NCBI GenBank assembly: GCA_012064415.1
Contig: SSNU01000247.1
Location: forward strand, 276,169-340,168
DNA length: 64,000 bases
Direction of reading: 5' to 3'
Origin: Gyrodactylus bullatarudis
Taxonomy: Eukaryota > Platyhelminthes > Monogenea > Gyrodactylidea > Gyrodactylidae
Position numbers and translations under genes: made by a program. Position 1 is the first letter of the stretch, and each line of letters begins with the position of its first letter. The notes below the pieces were generated by a model. That model searched no databases. It saw only the letters and a program-made list of their open reading frames with translations, and was not told the DNA's origin. Below, in pieces: positions 1 through 12,841 of the stretch.

Positions 1-559
1 GTAAACTTCAAAGGAAAGCTATCAAACTTTTTTATCTCTCCCTCCCCCTTCTTATGATAAAACATTAACTAAAGGGGTTGGGAATAAATCTGTACCTATG
101 AACCACATTCTCAGAATTGGGTTCAGCTTTTCTATTTTCTTCAGTGTCTTGATCATCATCAATCAAAACCAAAAACATCCTTCCTATTTTTCTCTTGTAT
201 TATTTGAAAAAACCAGTCTCTTGCTGAAATGCAAATTACTTTAGTCATGACCTTAGACCCTTTTGAAGGTGTGTAATTATTATTATTGTTTTATGATTTG
301 ATAAGATGAATATCTTCATTCCAACTCCTACTGTATTATTTCTGTGGGGATTTTGATTTATGATCAAGGTTATAAGAATAATAATTAAAGCATATTTGAA
401 AAATAAAGTTTGATTCGATGAGAAAAATGAAAAACTTTAACCCCACTAAGTCCCTTAAACTTTTTTTCAATGGATATCAATGGCTAGGATTGATTACGCT
501 GATAATAAATATTAGAGAGAAAAATTATATTATATAAAATCACAAGATATAAATATCAA

Positions 560-859
560 TTATCGAGTCAAATTAATGTGGATATTCTGGAATATTTCAA
601 TGATTTTTGCAAGGCTCATAACTCCTAAAGAGATTTCATTGTAAAGCGCCGGCATTCTGTCCAGGACATGAGGGTTTCTTAATTTCGAAATATTAATTGC
701 TTCGATTAAAGTCTCTAGTTCTTTGGTTAGGGAGCACCTTAAATTCAACAGGAAAGTTTGGATGAGAGCTTTGGTAAATCTTTTTTTAACTAGCTCAAGA
801 TTTGATAGCAGATTGTTTCTATACTGATTATCGAGTTTATATTTTAAACACAAAAGCAT
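560..859 (-). CDS. Possible small single-exon protein, unknown
   Basis: An uninterrupted reading frame of 99 codons starts at an ATG at 859 and ends at a TAA at 560. The predicted product is largely helical and leucine/isoleucine-rich with scattered charged residues, has no signal peptide, and shows no motif I recognise. The frame looks less AT-rich than the flanks, and the composition (Pro, Asp, Arg, Asn spread through it) resembles a real small helical protein rather than translated AT-rich spacer. I see no convincing poly(A) signal close downstream and no clear splice junctions. It could also be an exon of a gene extending beyond the window, or a chance frame. Confidence 0.35.
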   Translation of the reverse strand: MLLCLKYKLDNQYRNNLLSNLELVKKRFTKALIQTFLLNLRCSLTKELETLIEAINISKLRNPHVLDRMPALYNEISLGVMSLAKIIEIFQNIHINLTR

Positions 860-3800
860 ATTTAATAGATAAAGACCTTATCGAATGCTGTTTAAAAACT
901 AGGAAAGGATGATGATCAGTCATCTATTCAAAAGCTAATTAATATGAAGATGGGAATTTATGATTTTTTGGAATCGTAGGTTCCACTTTCAGGATCTGAA
1001 GAAAAAAAATTTGAAAAAAATCAAATTTTCAGAAAGTTATGGCATATTTCAAATCTAGCGATGGCGCCGAATTCCCACTTTTTTGAACTTTGAGTTGATA
1101 ATTTTTGTTGATTCAAAAGTGAGAGAGTGATCAAAAGTTGATTTTTAGAATCATGATTAGTCAAAGAAATTACCATAAAAATTTCAATGGACTCACCAAT
1201 TTCCAGGGATCTTGAATCATCAAAATTTCCTCGTTTTTCAAGTAGTGAAAATGTTCAAAAAATCAAAATTCGATTTTCACACGAAGATGAGTGGATTCTC
1301 AAAATCTGAATCAGCATATTTGATTTCTTTGACTAATCATGATTCTAAAAATCAACTTTTGATCACTCTCTCACTTTTGAAGCAACAAAAATTATCAACT
1401 CAAAGTTCAAAAAAGTGGGAATTCGGCGCCATCGCTAGATTTGAAATATGCCATAACTTTTTATTTTTTTTCTTCAGATCCTGAAAGTGGAACCTACGAT
1501 CTAGATTCCATATTAATTATCTTAAATAGTCAGATAACATTCCTACTGGCACTATAGACTTTTCGTCCTCACTATGTACTCTTCATTATACTCTAATAGC
1601 TACAATTCAATGATCTGTGCCATTTTCTGATACTTATTTTACCTGATAATGGTTATCTGATTTGTTAAACATGTCCAAATTGGATGAATTTCGTTATCAA
1701 ATGTAGCACGTTAAACAATAAATAAGACCTGTCAAAAATACAAGTTTATTTTTAGTGTTTTCTACCACAAATTTCCACCTTTTCTGTGTATCTCATACCT
1801 TAAATATAAGGCTTCTTCGTGTTATTCATGCATATTTCTTCCATCTAATTTGAATTCTACGCTTAAAGTACTTTTACAACTCATAAAATATTTTTCAATG
1901 AATAATATCAAACTCTGGCTATGAAATCTTTTAATGAATTTTAAACCAAAAAATGTTAGATTGATTTCTTACTCCTACCATGTAATTAAGAATTTTAGTT
2001 TCCTTGTCTAAATAGACAAACTAACTAATTACACCTATTTCTCTATAGGATACGAATAGATTAATTGGCCTATTAACCTATTCATCAAATACAAGGGTAA
2101 TATACACACAATGTGAGTAAAAGAAACATGAGCGTATGACTGACACGATCTTCTCCTGATTGGCCGAAATACTAGTGTCATGGCATGGTGTTGAACGATG
2201 AATGAACTATGGCATGGTAATCTCTCGTAATCATGACTCTTGAGTCGGTTATGTTATTTCTAATGTATAATTCTTAGCAAAAGGACATTTATTAATTCTT
2301 CCAGGAAAACCATTCGAGTGTTATGCACAAATCCAAAAAGGATAGCCTGATGTGATTTCCTCCTGACTGGATTCCAATCACCAATCAAGGCATGATCCTC
2401 ATTACTGATCCAGTTGTTGTTACCAGTCAAGTATTAAGTGAGTTCCTTCTACATGATATAAGAGAACTTTTGAGATTACTATTCTTCCTTGGCAATCTCT
2501 ACCCAATAGATTTGTAAATTAAGACTGTCATTTCTAATTAGGGTTGTGAGATAGAATCTCAAGAAGATTTACAGATAAAAGTCTAGTGTATCCAACTTCT
2601 CTCTTCATCTCAAGCATAACTCCCCCCACCCACCTATCACAATGGATAATCTAGAATGGATTTATTCATAAAACTTTTAGGATTACCTCTCTCTCTCTCT
2701 CGCTGAATTGTTGAGTAGATCTAATACATTTTCTATTTACACTAAACTTATTACTCTTAAGTAAGATGATTAATTTTCAAAAATGTTCTTAGAAACTCAT
2801 GTATTTTCAGGGGCCAAATCAGGTCTGAACTCAACAACAAAATAATGAAATAACTCCCTATGATGCAGAATAAAACTTTGCTCCGCTTGCCCAAGCTTCA
2901 TGCATCAATATCATAATGGGTGAAAACTAGACGAGTTCAAAGTTATAGACTCCCGATGATCGAATGTTATCTTGTAAGCCCACCAATGTAAGTAAATTCC
3001 CTATTTTATTTTGCTTTAACTGATGTTATAACTAGATGTAATAAGAAACACTCTTCCCAGATAGCATTTAAAATCTGTCTACTCAAGAGTAGCAAGAATT
3101 TTGAAAAAAATCAAGGTTTTTTGACTATGATAACTAGAGTCTCTAAAAGCATATTTTAACTGGAAGAAGCCAAGATTCTCAAGTCATGAAATATACCCTT
3201 TCATCCTAATTTTTTGTCATATCGTTAATCAGGTGGGATACTTTAAGAACCATGATTTATTCCAAGACTCTTAGAATACCGATAGTTTGAATGATTCCTC
3301 ATCGATTCAGCCATTCATCACACCTCCAACCTGAGATTATCCGGTAGAATGTAAACCTCAAATTTGAAGATTTTTGCTTTTTCCAATGTTTGAACACAAA
3401 TAAGGGAAAAGTTTAGAAAGAATAATTTCGAATTGTATCATGTCGAGAATTCTATCCTGGATCGGGTCTTCTAAACGAATCGTCAAATTGTTTAGAAAAT
3501 TGCTAGACTAACTGCTAGCAGTACAGTTTGTGCATTTTCTCTACATAAAATCCAGCGTTACTTTTTTCATTAGCATTGCTTATCATCTATAGACCTCTGT
3601 TATATATTATATAACCTCTCAGACTGACTCAGCATACATAACAGTAAAAGAGGAAAAAAGATAACGTCATTACAATGCTTCACTCTCTACAGATTACCCT
3701 TCCTTCCTGAATTCTTTTGTGTTATTTAGTGCCCCAATGTGTGCTCTAGGGTTTGACTAACGATGAGGGGATCCTAAAAATTAAGACTAAAGGTCATTCT

Positions 3801-4230
3801 TTTCATTCATTAATTTATCAACTTTTTACGTGCAATCATAGCGCAAAATGTATTCAGGCTAATAACTTATTTATGTATATTTAATATTATTATTATTATC
3901 TTTTTTTGGATTTTTATCAGTTCTCTTTTAACCTGGAAAAAATTATTACTTTTTTCATTGGATTTTTATTGTCTTTATTTTTCTCCATTAGACTTAATTC
4001 CCTCTTTTACAATTAAAACAAAATAACTAACCTATTTACTTAATAGTAGATTCATAATTATAATTATTTATTATAGTGATGTTTATATATCCAAAGGTGA
4101 CCCCAAAGAAATCTTGTTTTTTTCAACTTCCTACGTTTAAAGCCTTTTTTCTTTGCGTTCATTTTTCACCCTAAACATTTTATTGGTTCATTTCCAAGAT
4201 GAAACTGTATGATTTTCACATTAGAGCAAT
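860..4230. other. Gene-poor stretch with one fold-back repeat
   Basis: No supported gene lies here. Apart from the fold-back element at 973-1500 and a short CT-rich run near 2690-2702, I see only AT-rich sequence with stops in all frames. The piece at 4232-4237 is the likely poly(A) signal of the next gene. Confidence 0.6.
973..1500. mobile_element. Fold-back (long inverted repeat) element, family A
   Basis: The left arm (973-about 1171) reappears as the reverse complement in the right arm (about 1322-1500), with near-perfect matching over about 180 bp. Both outer ends carry the same octamer, ATCGTAGG outward from the left and CCTACGAT at the right. A loop of about 150 bp separates the arms. 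Internal segments, including the loop motif TCAAGTAGTGAAAATG, recur in the element at 46432-47133, so this is a dispersed family. The open frame at 1212-1484 lies across the loop and right arm and is not treated as a gene. Confidence 0.85.
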
Positions 4231-4231
4231 T

Positions 4232-4237
4232 TTTATT
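4232..4237 (-). terminator. Poly(A) signal of the GT64 gene
   Basis: TTTATT on the given strand reads AATAAA on the minus strand, about 79 nt past the TAA stop at 4316. This is the first canonical hexamer downstream of that stop that I found. Confidence 0.5.
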
Positions 4238-4315
4238 CAAATCCATCATTATAAATCAACATAAAAATTTATTTACTGATTCACAACTTGTACGGTAATA
4301 TTTATATGGCCAAGA

Positions 4316-7300
4316 TTAAAAGTCCTTAAAATAAGTTATCTTGATATCATTCTCCAATAGGGGCATATACCCGTAGATCTTGTAGAAATGGTTAATGCAA
4401 GCATCCCTCTGGTTCCTATTGTCTCTCTTCCGCCAGATATTATGTGTACAATACGGGCATGGAAACCTCTTTCGATCAGTTACCTAAAAATAGATAAAGA
4501 GTTGTATCCTTGAAGTCAAACAACAACTTAAATACGATAGGAACATTGTCTTGATCGATGAGGTCTTCTGACATGAAAATTACTAGAGACGCCACACACT
4601 CCCCCCCCTCCTTCATCATTTCTACAGTGTACTTTTTTCATTAATATGTCAGTGTTCCATCCTTAATAACCCTCTTGAGAGAGATGCGAATGAATTTCAA
4701 TGGGGTCCTCATCTTCATTCAAAGACAATCCTATTTATTGCCCCTATACTCGAATGAAAAATCGATTTTTATTTATACAGTATAGCAATGATGATAGGGG
4801 GAATCAAGTTTTTACCCTTACCTATTGTACGGATCAACCGTAGAAAGAGAACCGATAAAAACTTTGTACTTTGGAGCAATCAAAATATTTTGTTGAAAGC
4901 CTTCAGAGATTCCCACTCTTATTGAGAACCATTAAAATTTAGGCGCTAACCATTCCTTCATAATAATACTACTAAGGTTTGAAAGGGGGTGAGTGGGTCT
5001 GTGTAAACATTACCGTGTAAACTCTGCACCGAGAGGGGAGAGGGTCAGAGTTGTATCACATCAAAGTCACGCCCTGCACAAATAAGCTTTGGAATTCAGA
5101 TGATTTTTAAGAAATGAAAAAAACTCAAAATTGATTTTAGATTTTAGCCACTGTTAAGTTTTTTCTAGAAACAAATAGTGGAAAGGTATATATATATAAT
5201 TTTTCAATCGAATGGTATAAATTTTATCGAAAAATGCTCAAAATCGTAAACTTAGGACCTGTTGCTTTGAAACGTTGGTATATGGTAGATTTATGCATAT
5301 CAAACCTGAATATGAGGTCGTTTCAATCATGTGACTGAAAAAACATTGGAAAAATTATGACTGAAAGTAGAGGCTGGGATTTTTCAATTATAATTTTAAT
5401 ACGTCTACTTTATAGTAGAGGGTGGATTATTTTTTATCGAGTTGGTCTTTTTTATATAGAAATATTAGAGAATTCACTGTAATTAGAAATAATGATGAAT
5501 TGTAAATTCAAATTAAAACGACCTCCTTTTTTATTAGGAATAAAGATCTCACCTGAATCGGCGGCTTCCTTGAAATGTGAGCAACTAGAAAGTTCATTGC
5601 AATGTCTTCACAGTTTGTATTCTTGTCCACGATATCCCTAATCACTCGGTTCATCTGATTTGTGTAAGTACTCAAGTATTTCTACAGACAATGTTTTATT
5701 CATTAAAAATGTTATATACTTTGAAGGAGTAAAAAGCTAAAAGTACTTCCACATGATTCAGAAACAAGTTCATGAATCTTCAGAAAACTCTTTTCATCTC
5801 TTTATCAAATACTTCTAATTTATTGAAGTTCTCTGGACAAGTTGGCAATACATTGATTCTATTAAAATGGTTCAGCAATTAAAATAAAATACTTATCGAT
5901 GAATAAGCCGTTCAAGAAATCACATTAAATCATTTTGGAATTATTGGAGATAGATACTTTTAGCCTGTGTAAAAGTTATCCCCTTAATTTCTACCCCTCA
6001 AAAATCTCTTTTGTAAATTGAGACGACTTGGAAGCATTCATATTCACCACAAAAATATGCTAAAATTTTATTTTCAATAAAACTAAGAGATTTCTCTCAC
6101 TGTGTCATACTATAAAAATTTTGATCTTCTATAATGGAGAGCCATGTAGATAGCAAGAATAAGAGAAATTTCAGCTGAGGCTTTACTCTCATCCACAAGT
6201 TTGTTAGCTTCTTCTGCGCGAATATCATTCTTCATTTTGAATAAAATTTTTAATAATTTCGCATGAAGTGAAAATATTGCCCATCTCATCAGGAAAGCAA
6301 ATTTACACTGAATGGATTGACATATCATGTATAATTCAATTTAGACCTAATATATAAGACATTATAGCCTTGATATTAATCAGATAAATTCTGATTCTAT
6401 AGATTGTTTAATAAATATTAACCCTTCATGTCCCATTGTTCCACCAGTGGAACACATCACTTTCTCGAGAGATAATTTTAACTGAAAGATACCTCAAACA
6501 CTTTGTTAACCCCTCATTAGAAAGGAAATTTATTAAGCTACAATATTATGTATAAGCCATAAAGCTAGCTGCCCACTGATGCACACCATAGTTACTTGAA
6601 TGCAGGGTGATTTTTTTAAAAATGTTGTCAAATATTCAGAACGTTTTTTTGAAAACCTATTTTTCTGAGGTCTTAGAAAAAAATAAATAAACTTTCTATC
6701 ATAAAACAACAGACGTAGATTTCAGATATGCAATCGCCTACTCGATATCTCTTAGGAGATAATTGGTTTTAGAGCCAAAAAATGTCAATTTTGACTAAAA
6801 AGGAATTCAGGTTCAGAATCAGCGTAATTATTTTGGTTAGGTTGCAAATTTTCTCATTCGCATGATGAAAAAAAATAATTTGGGACATGAAGGGTTAATC
6901 AAATATGCTTACGACATGTAGGAAACTGGCTCCAGTCAGTACCATCGAATAGGTTTCATGCTCATTCACGTAGGCGTATTCCTTCCTTCTCTCATTCCAC
7001 ACATGAACACGTGCCAATAAGCCGACTATGGTCTCACGATTGTCCCTCCAAACTCTGAACATTTATTAATTTTAAAACAAAAAAGATTCAAGACTGAACT
7101 CATTAACTAGGTTGTAAAGAAACCATCCAAATCTATCATATATTTTTGATACTTCCTTTACTAGAGTATAAATCCAGTGAACCCAAAGTCTAATACATCA
7201 GGTCTATCAAACTTTTGAAATAGATCTCTTCATAATCAAAAAGTATTCTTCATTCATTTTGATACTAGAGTACCTTTGAAGGTCCTCATTTGTGAAAATC

Positions 7301-7883
7301 TCTTTATTCAGGGTTATGGGTTAGAGGTAGACAAATAAGAAAGATTAACAATCGTGCCCACCTAAAGGCTAGACTTATCTCCTCCGGCCTCAAATGAACA
7401 TCATCGTCCATGGAAAATACTCCTCTCGTCGTTATATTATCAGGTATAAATCGATTATTCAATGAATTCCTCTCCAGCATATACTGCAATTCAATTGGTA
7501 CTCCAATATCAGGCAGTTCGTCAATACTCTTCAGAGTATCATCATTTGCACGTATTAGAATCTTTTCAACGTTCTGGATCCCTCTCAGCTTCTCGATGGT
7601 ATAGTTGAGAACTTTGACTCTGTCATATGTCAAGATAACAACTACATTAAAAAAACTAATTCTCCTTTTGGTATATATTACTTGTGAACCTTTCCAAATC
7701 ATCGACATTCCTTTCGAAATTCACTCGACTCTCATTGCTGGATTCATTCAGAACTTCCATCTTCTCATAGACTATCTCTTGCTCTCCGGGATACACATTC
7801 CACATCAATGTTAACAAGCTCAGTCCAACAATTATGAGTATTGGGACACGTTTGTTTTCACACCTTTTCAACCATATTCTCAT
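4316..7883 (-). CDS. GT64 (EXT/EXTL-type) glycosyltransferase
   Basis: Five exons: 7682-7883, 7362-7641, 6913-7054, 5553-5681 and 4316-4483. They join in phase to 306 residues. The product is a type II membrane protein: a short basic N-terminus, a membrane anchor at about residues 12-30, a stem, then a complete GT64 domain. Visible marks are [11 protein letters not shown] at the domain start, NSLNNRF, a DDD metal/UDP-sugar site in [23 protein letters not shown], and a C-terminal CPYC with YGYMPLL. Family members transfer GlcNAc/GalNAc from UDP-sugars during heparan sulfate synthesis in the Golgi. The sequence recalls the C-terminal half of EXTL3, but the GT47 exostosin half is absent, giving an EXTL2-like architecture. 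Intron 1 is only 40 nt; intron 3 carries a MITE. Assignment to EXTL2 or EXTL3 is left open. Confidence 0.9.
6422..6894. mobile_element. piggyBac-type MITE, family B
   Basis: A 473-bp element begins CCCTTCATGTCCCA and ends with the exact reverse complement TGGGACATGAAGGG. It is flanked on both sides by TTAA (6418-6421 and 6895-6898), the target duplication of the piggyBac superfamily. It has no coding capacity. It lies within intron 3 of the GT64 gene. A diverged copy lies at 27362-27829. Confidence 0.9.
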
Positions 7884-8384
7884 AATTTCTTTTGCTTTCT
7901 ATTAGAATAAACTCTCTCTCCTGCTTACATCCTCAATCAATCTCTGTGATTGGACAAAAGAATTTTCACAACTCTTTCAGTATACTCAATACTTTTTATT
8001 CAAGGCAGGAGAGTTGTTTTGAGTACCTTGATAAAAAGAAAATTTTAATCGATAAATCCTCACTTCCGTATTACAAGACTGATTGCTTCCTGATACTGTT
8101 TTAGCACAAAGCTCATCAAAAGCATACTTTTTATCGTCTATTAATTCATATACAGACCGACTGATGAGTATTTTACATACATAATAATTTTCTTATTCTT
8201 TCTTTCAGAAAGGATTTTCAACGTGGACGCTTCATGGAATTTTTAACCCCCTACATTTCTTCCTCAATAAATGATAATATCTCAATTTCTATCTTTACAT
8301 TCAGTAAAGAATATACTCAGAAGCAGATTTTTAATTGTTATTGATTAATGTAAAACTATTAGTTTGAATATAAAAGACAATTAT

Positions 8385-8390
8385 TTTATT
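8385..8390 (-). terminator. Poly(A) signal after the orphan terminal exon
   Basis: AATAAA on the minus strand, about 29 nt downstream of the TGA at 8419-8421. Its position fits a short 3' UTR. Confidence 0.5.
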
Positions 8391-8418
8391 GACAAGTAGA
8401 TAGAAATTAACACAAGAA

Positions 8419-8490
8419 TCATTGAGCAGGGCGAAGCCATTGAGCCAAATAGGACAGGAGAGAGGACTTGTATTCATCACGTTGTTGCTG
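8419..8490 (-). CDS. Orphan 3'-terminal coding exon (23 codons), unknown gene
   Basis: On the minus strand a run of T followed by ACAG (a strong acceptor) opens onto 23 sense codons and a TGA. The peptide reads QQQRDEYKSSLLSYL and then AQWLRPAQ. The stretch is clearly less AT-rich than its surroundings, and a canonical AATAAA follows within about 30 nt. These three signs together suggest the last exon of a gene whose earlier exons lie at higher coordinates. I could not place those exons with confidence: a short open stretch ending in a CAG/GTGTGT donor near 8925-8945 is compatible but weak. I do not recognise the protein. Confidence 0.4.
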   Translation of the reverse strand, partial: QQQRDEYKSSLLSYLAQWLRPAQ

Positions 8491-8499
8491 CTGTAAAAA

Positions 8500-11400
8500 A
8501 TAGAAAAATATAAATAGTGATTACTTTAAAGTATATTGGGTAATAATATATATATTAAATCTTTTATGGAATTATGTCCTCTCATCAGTGAGGCTGTATC
8601 ACTTTCCGACATAAAGAGAGATGCCCTAAGCATATGAGTTCGCTAGTAGACTTGCTATTCTGGGGATAATTACTGGCTCTATCATTAACCAAAAAAATGA
8701 CTAAATATAAAACTCATCACGAAATCAGTTCACCCTGCATTGGCATAAATTCATTCAAAATGAGAGTTCCATAACCAGTGCGATTACTGCGCTTTTTTTA
8801 CAAATTTGAAAACATCCGGTTACTTTGAAGTAGACTGGTTATATTCATATCATCTTATACAATTTTCAATCATTTTCATGTTGATGAACTAATATCACAA
8901 GATAAAAACCTAACACACCTGAAATAGAAACTCATAAACCTCTTATACTAAATCATGAAATGAATCTGATCGGTTACGCCCTATATATATATAGGGGTAT
9001 AGGGTACAATGAACAACTAGGCGCAATTTTTCGCTGAACCTGAAACGGATTGCCATCGAAATTTAAAAGATTTCCAAGCCTACCTCCATTCATGCTCCTT
9101 TCTAGACTCTATACAAACAGGAATGATGAGAATTTGGCTTCTGCCAATAATCACGATACCCAAGAGCAGAGTCAAGCCACAGTAACTAAAGTAGAGCTGG
9201 TTGTTAACTGTGGTAGTTGATTATAAACAAGTTATCGGCCGAATTGGGACTAGCACAAAAGCAGAATAAGGACGAATAAGAGAATTTCTAGTCTATTTAA
9301 CACGACCCATTATTAGCCACAGTGTTCCCCTCGAGGGTATGTCTTCAACAATGAAAAAGCAAAAATATATATAATATAGTCCAAAATCTCAAGCAGAATT
9401 TAATAGAGAATAAACTAAAAGAAAGGACTTAATGAGTGTGGAGGAAACACCATACTCGTTTATGGCGCTATGATAGTGATGGGTAAATAATAGATTGATA
9501 AATTTAGAATATTCCCAGAAATCTAGCCAGGTTCAGTACGAATAAAACAGAGAGACAGTTCAAAAGGCTGACGAAAGAAGCCTGACAGAGTAGAGGGGAA
9601 GATAGTTGGTAGAGGAGAGGTGAGATCAGATCTACTAATCTCATTTTTCTAGTTATTTTTCGAATCAAGAACAAATTGATTTTCTTGGTCTCATTCTCCA
9701 TTTCAAACAGGTTTGAGCAGATAAGAAGTTAGAGACTGATGGCTCATAGCAGAATTGAATGACTAATTTTTCTTCTCTATTCTTCTTAAAATAAACATGA
9801 ACAACTGTATTTTGGCTTTTCATCAATTGGAAGTTTTTCATAATCATTAAATACAGGACCGAGATTAGAGATAAAGTCTTTTAGAAACAATCGATAATTT
9901 GGAAATCTAAATCAGTAGACGTGAATATTTAATTCAGACTTTAATTGATTGTATTATGAACCAGTGTGAGAAAAATTGTCGAGATTTATGAGTAGTCATT
10001 GAAGAACTATATTAATGGGGAGGAGCGATTTTCGAAATGTATCAAAATTCTTGTGAGATTGCGATAAGAGTCGAATATTTACTTATTTTCCAAGTTATTC
10101 TTCTAATTATGCAGGAATTTGAAAGTTTATTGTATCTATTGTTGAGAAATTTCTTAAGTATAAAAGTTGTGATTTTGAATTCTTCCTGGGAATTGGGTTG
10201 AAAAATTCAAAGAAATTGATATAGGGAACAGTGCTCAATAAGAGGTAGAAAGGGTAATTAAATTTTCTATATGCAGAGAATACGTATCAGTGTAGTCCTA
10301 AGTCGATAAAGAAGAAGGAAGGCTATTCGATGAATGTTGGAGATAACTCAGCCTGGATTGGTTCATATGGTTCACTTCTTGAGATTTGAGCAGAGAACGA
10401 AAGTGAAGGAGGATCTTCTGCCCCAGTAACAATTACAACTGAGAATAAAAGGGAAATTCCAGACAAGACAAGGGTAGTTGATAATCTAATTAAATCTCAG
10501 CCCGTAATTAACAGTTTCCACAGTACAAAGAAGGCTGCACCTGCAGTTGGCAAAAGAGGTAGAAAACGTAAAAGTCTAAGTGGGCAACCAACGATGGACA
10601 GAAAAGGAAACAATGACCATGGATACTCTAAACCAACCTTAAACCCTCCCCTTTTGTGCTCTAGAATGATGTAACCAATAAGAGGATTTTTCATTATTGT
10701 ATGTATAAATATCAAGCCGATGTAATAGTCTGACGAGATCCAGTATAAGCTTTATTACTAAATATCCACTTGACTTCGAAATTCTCCAAATGAGTCTTTT
10801 ATTTGAAACTGAAAATATCTTTGAAGAAGCTCGGCAGTATTTCCCTAACAAAAAAATCATTGGTCGAAGCTCCAAGTTTGATCGCAAATGTCTAGTAAAA
10901 TCCAACGGGTTATTCAATTTTATTCCTAACTCTCAATGTCAGAATCGAAGAGAGTATTTTCACAAGTCTGACCGCCAAAAAATTCATCAACATGAAAATT
11001 ATGGAAAAATGCATAAAAATTAATGAATAATAAGCAAACCAACTTGTCCACTGTAGGGGGAGTAACCGGGATGTGATTCAAAAAGGCAAGTTTTAGCAGA
11101 CAGACAACCGCGGATATGTGAAGGAGAAACTCATGTGGGAATGAAATTAGGCAATTACAGATCAGCATGTTGAGTGAATAGATTTCGAGAGTGATGAATT
11201 CTATAAATAGTCAATGGTATGATAAGGCCAAATCCCTGAATAGGTTCGTGGAGACTCATATGAGGTGCAGAGCTCATGGTTTGTATGTCATATGGAAAGG
11301 ATACATGTTACTGAGAGATACACAATTGCATAAAGGATAAAATGCATTGAATAGAGAACATGACATAGATCATTAAGAGGTAAACTTCTCGGTGGATTTG

Positions 11401-12830
11401 ATGGACAATGGGACCTGGAAAAGAATGAAAAACATTAGAAATAGGTAGGTGTGAATAAAAATGAATATATTTTTTTCTCGTTGTGATGTTACTTGAAAGT
11501 AACTAGTAGAAAATAAAGTAAAAATTAGGAAAATGTTAAATAAAATCTTGATAGAATCATTATTAGCGTGGAAAAACCCTTTTGATTCTTAGTTAGAGAA
11601 AATTGATTCTTAAAAAACACTCACTCAATCAGAATTTCTTCATTTTCAATGCAAAAGAAGTCAATGGAAGTGAAACAGAACTCAACTGTAGCGTGAAAAT
11701 CTTGGGATCCCTGAATTTAATACATGTTCACTGATACAATGTTCAGCTTTGCATTATAAACTAGTAGATTTTTTCTGCTAAAAACTAAAACTAGAAACTT
11801 TCTAGAAATGGATGATTGATTTGAGCAGAGGAATGCAATGAATAAGAAAATAATGATTCATTTTTATCAATGAGCAAAACTCACAATTGTATTTGACTCT
11901 CCTCGATTGTGGGATCAAGATTTGTCAATTTGTTAGGCAGTTTAATGGTGGATCCTTTTATTCTGTGAACGATAGAAGCTAATGGAACGATTTTTGTGAA
12001 TCAATTGAATATTTTAGTACCTGACTGTTAATAACTGGAAATTTCAAATTTTTTAAATCTGCCATCGGTAAAACTCTAGTCTTAGAACTTTTAAAACAAA
12101 ATTAGAGAGAATTCAATATTCGGTTGATTATTAACCGTTTATACAGATTGAATTTGTCAAATTCAACTTTTTTAGAATGTTTATTTGATTTATATCGAAG
12201 TGAAAAAATAAATATTTATACAGAATGATGTATTTCAAACTAGCAACTTCAAGTTGGATGACTTTTACGTTTAACAAACTTAATTGACTTAATAGTGAAA
12301 TATTTTCATTCCACTCCGACTCCTGTGATACAAGACTTGTATTCTTTGATAAATTATCTGGATGACCACATAGTGCATATACTCACGAATATTTTAATCT
12401 AAATTTATATCTCATGGAAGTTTATTTCTCCAAGTTTAATTAGACGATAAAGTTTAATTTTATAAAATTACTGTCTGTACCAGTTCTAGGGTACTTGGGT
12501 CTCATCTTCCATTGAGTAATATTCAGTATTAATGTCAGTTTTCCTAAAACTATTGTCAAAATTTCTCAGAATAAAATCTTTCTCTTAAGGCAAATTCAAA
12601 ATCAAATGCGAACATATTTCATAGCTTAACTTTAAAAATATATAAAAATAGTAATACTTTTTGTTTTTAATGATAGATTTGTGGAGATTCGACTCAAAAA
12701 ATATTCTATATTTTGAAATTTGTAATAATGCGTTGATCTAATCGTAGCATTAGCTAGATTAATGTATATTATTCATAGGATATTTCAGTCGAATAATAAT
12801 TTTAGAAAACTTTTGGCTTTAATTTCGAGG
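8500..12830. other. Intergenic stretch without supported genes
   Basis: Several short frames occur (for example near 9504-9847 and 10497-11168), but none has recognisable homology, splice structure or composition. Upstream exons of the orphan terminal exon at 8419-8490 might be hidden here. Confidence 0.5.
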
Positions 12831-12835
12831 GTTTT

Positions 12836-12841
12836 TTTATT
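12836..12841 (-). terminator. Poly(A) signal of frizzled
   Basis: AATAAA on the minus strand, about 140 nt after the frizzled TAA at 12982. Confidence 0.4.

Noticed and set aside
1212..1484. 90-codon plus-strand frame
   Set aside because: It lies across the loop and right arm of the fold-back element 973-1500; its reading is a by-product of the repeat.
7642..7681. A 26-nt intron (7656-7681) as the first intron of the GT64 gene
   Set aside because: It gives the wrong frame. The 40-nt alternative keeps frame, has a T-rich tract before the acceptor, and yields [12 protein letters not shown], which fits the family.
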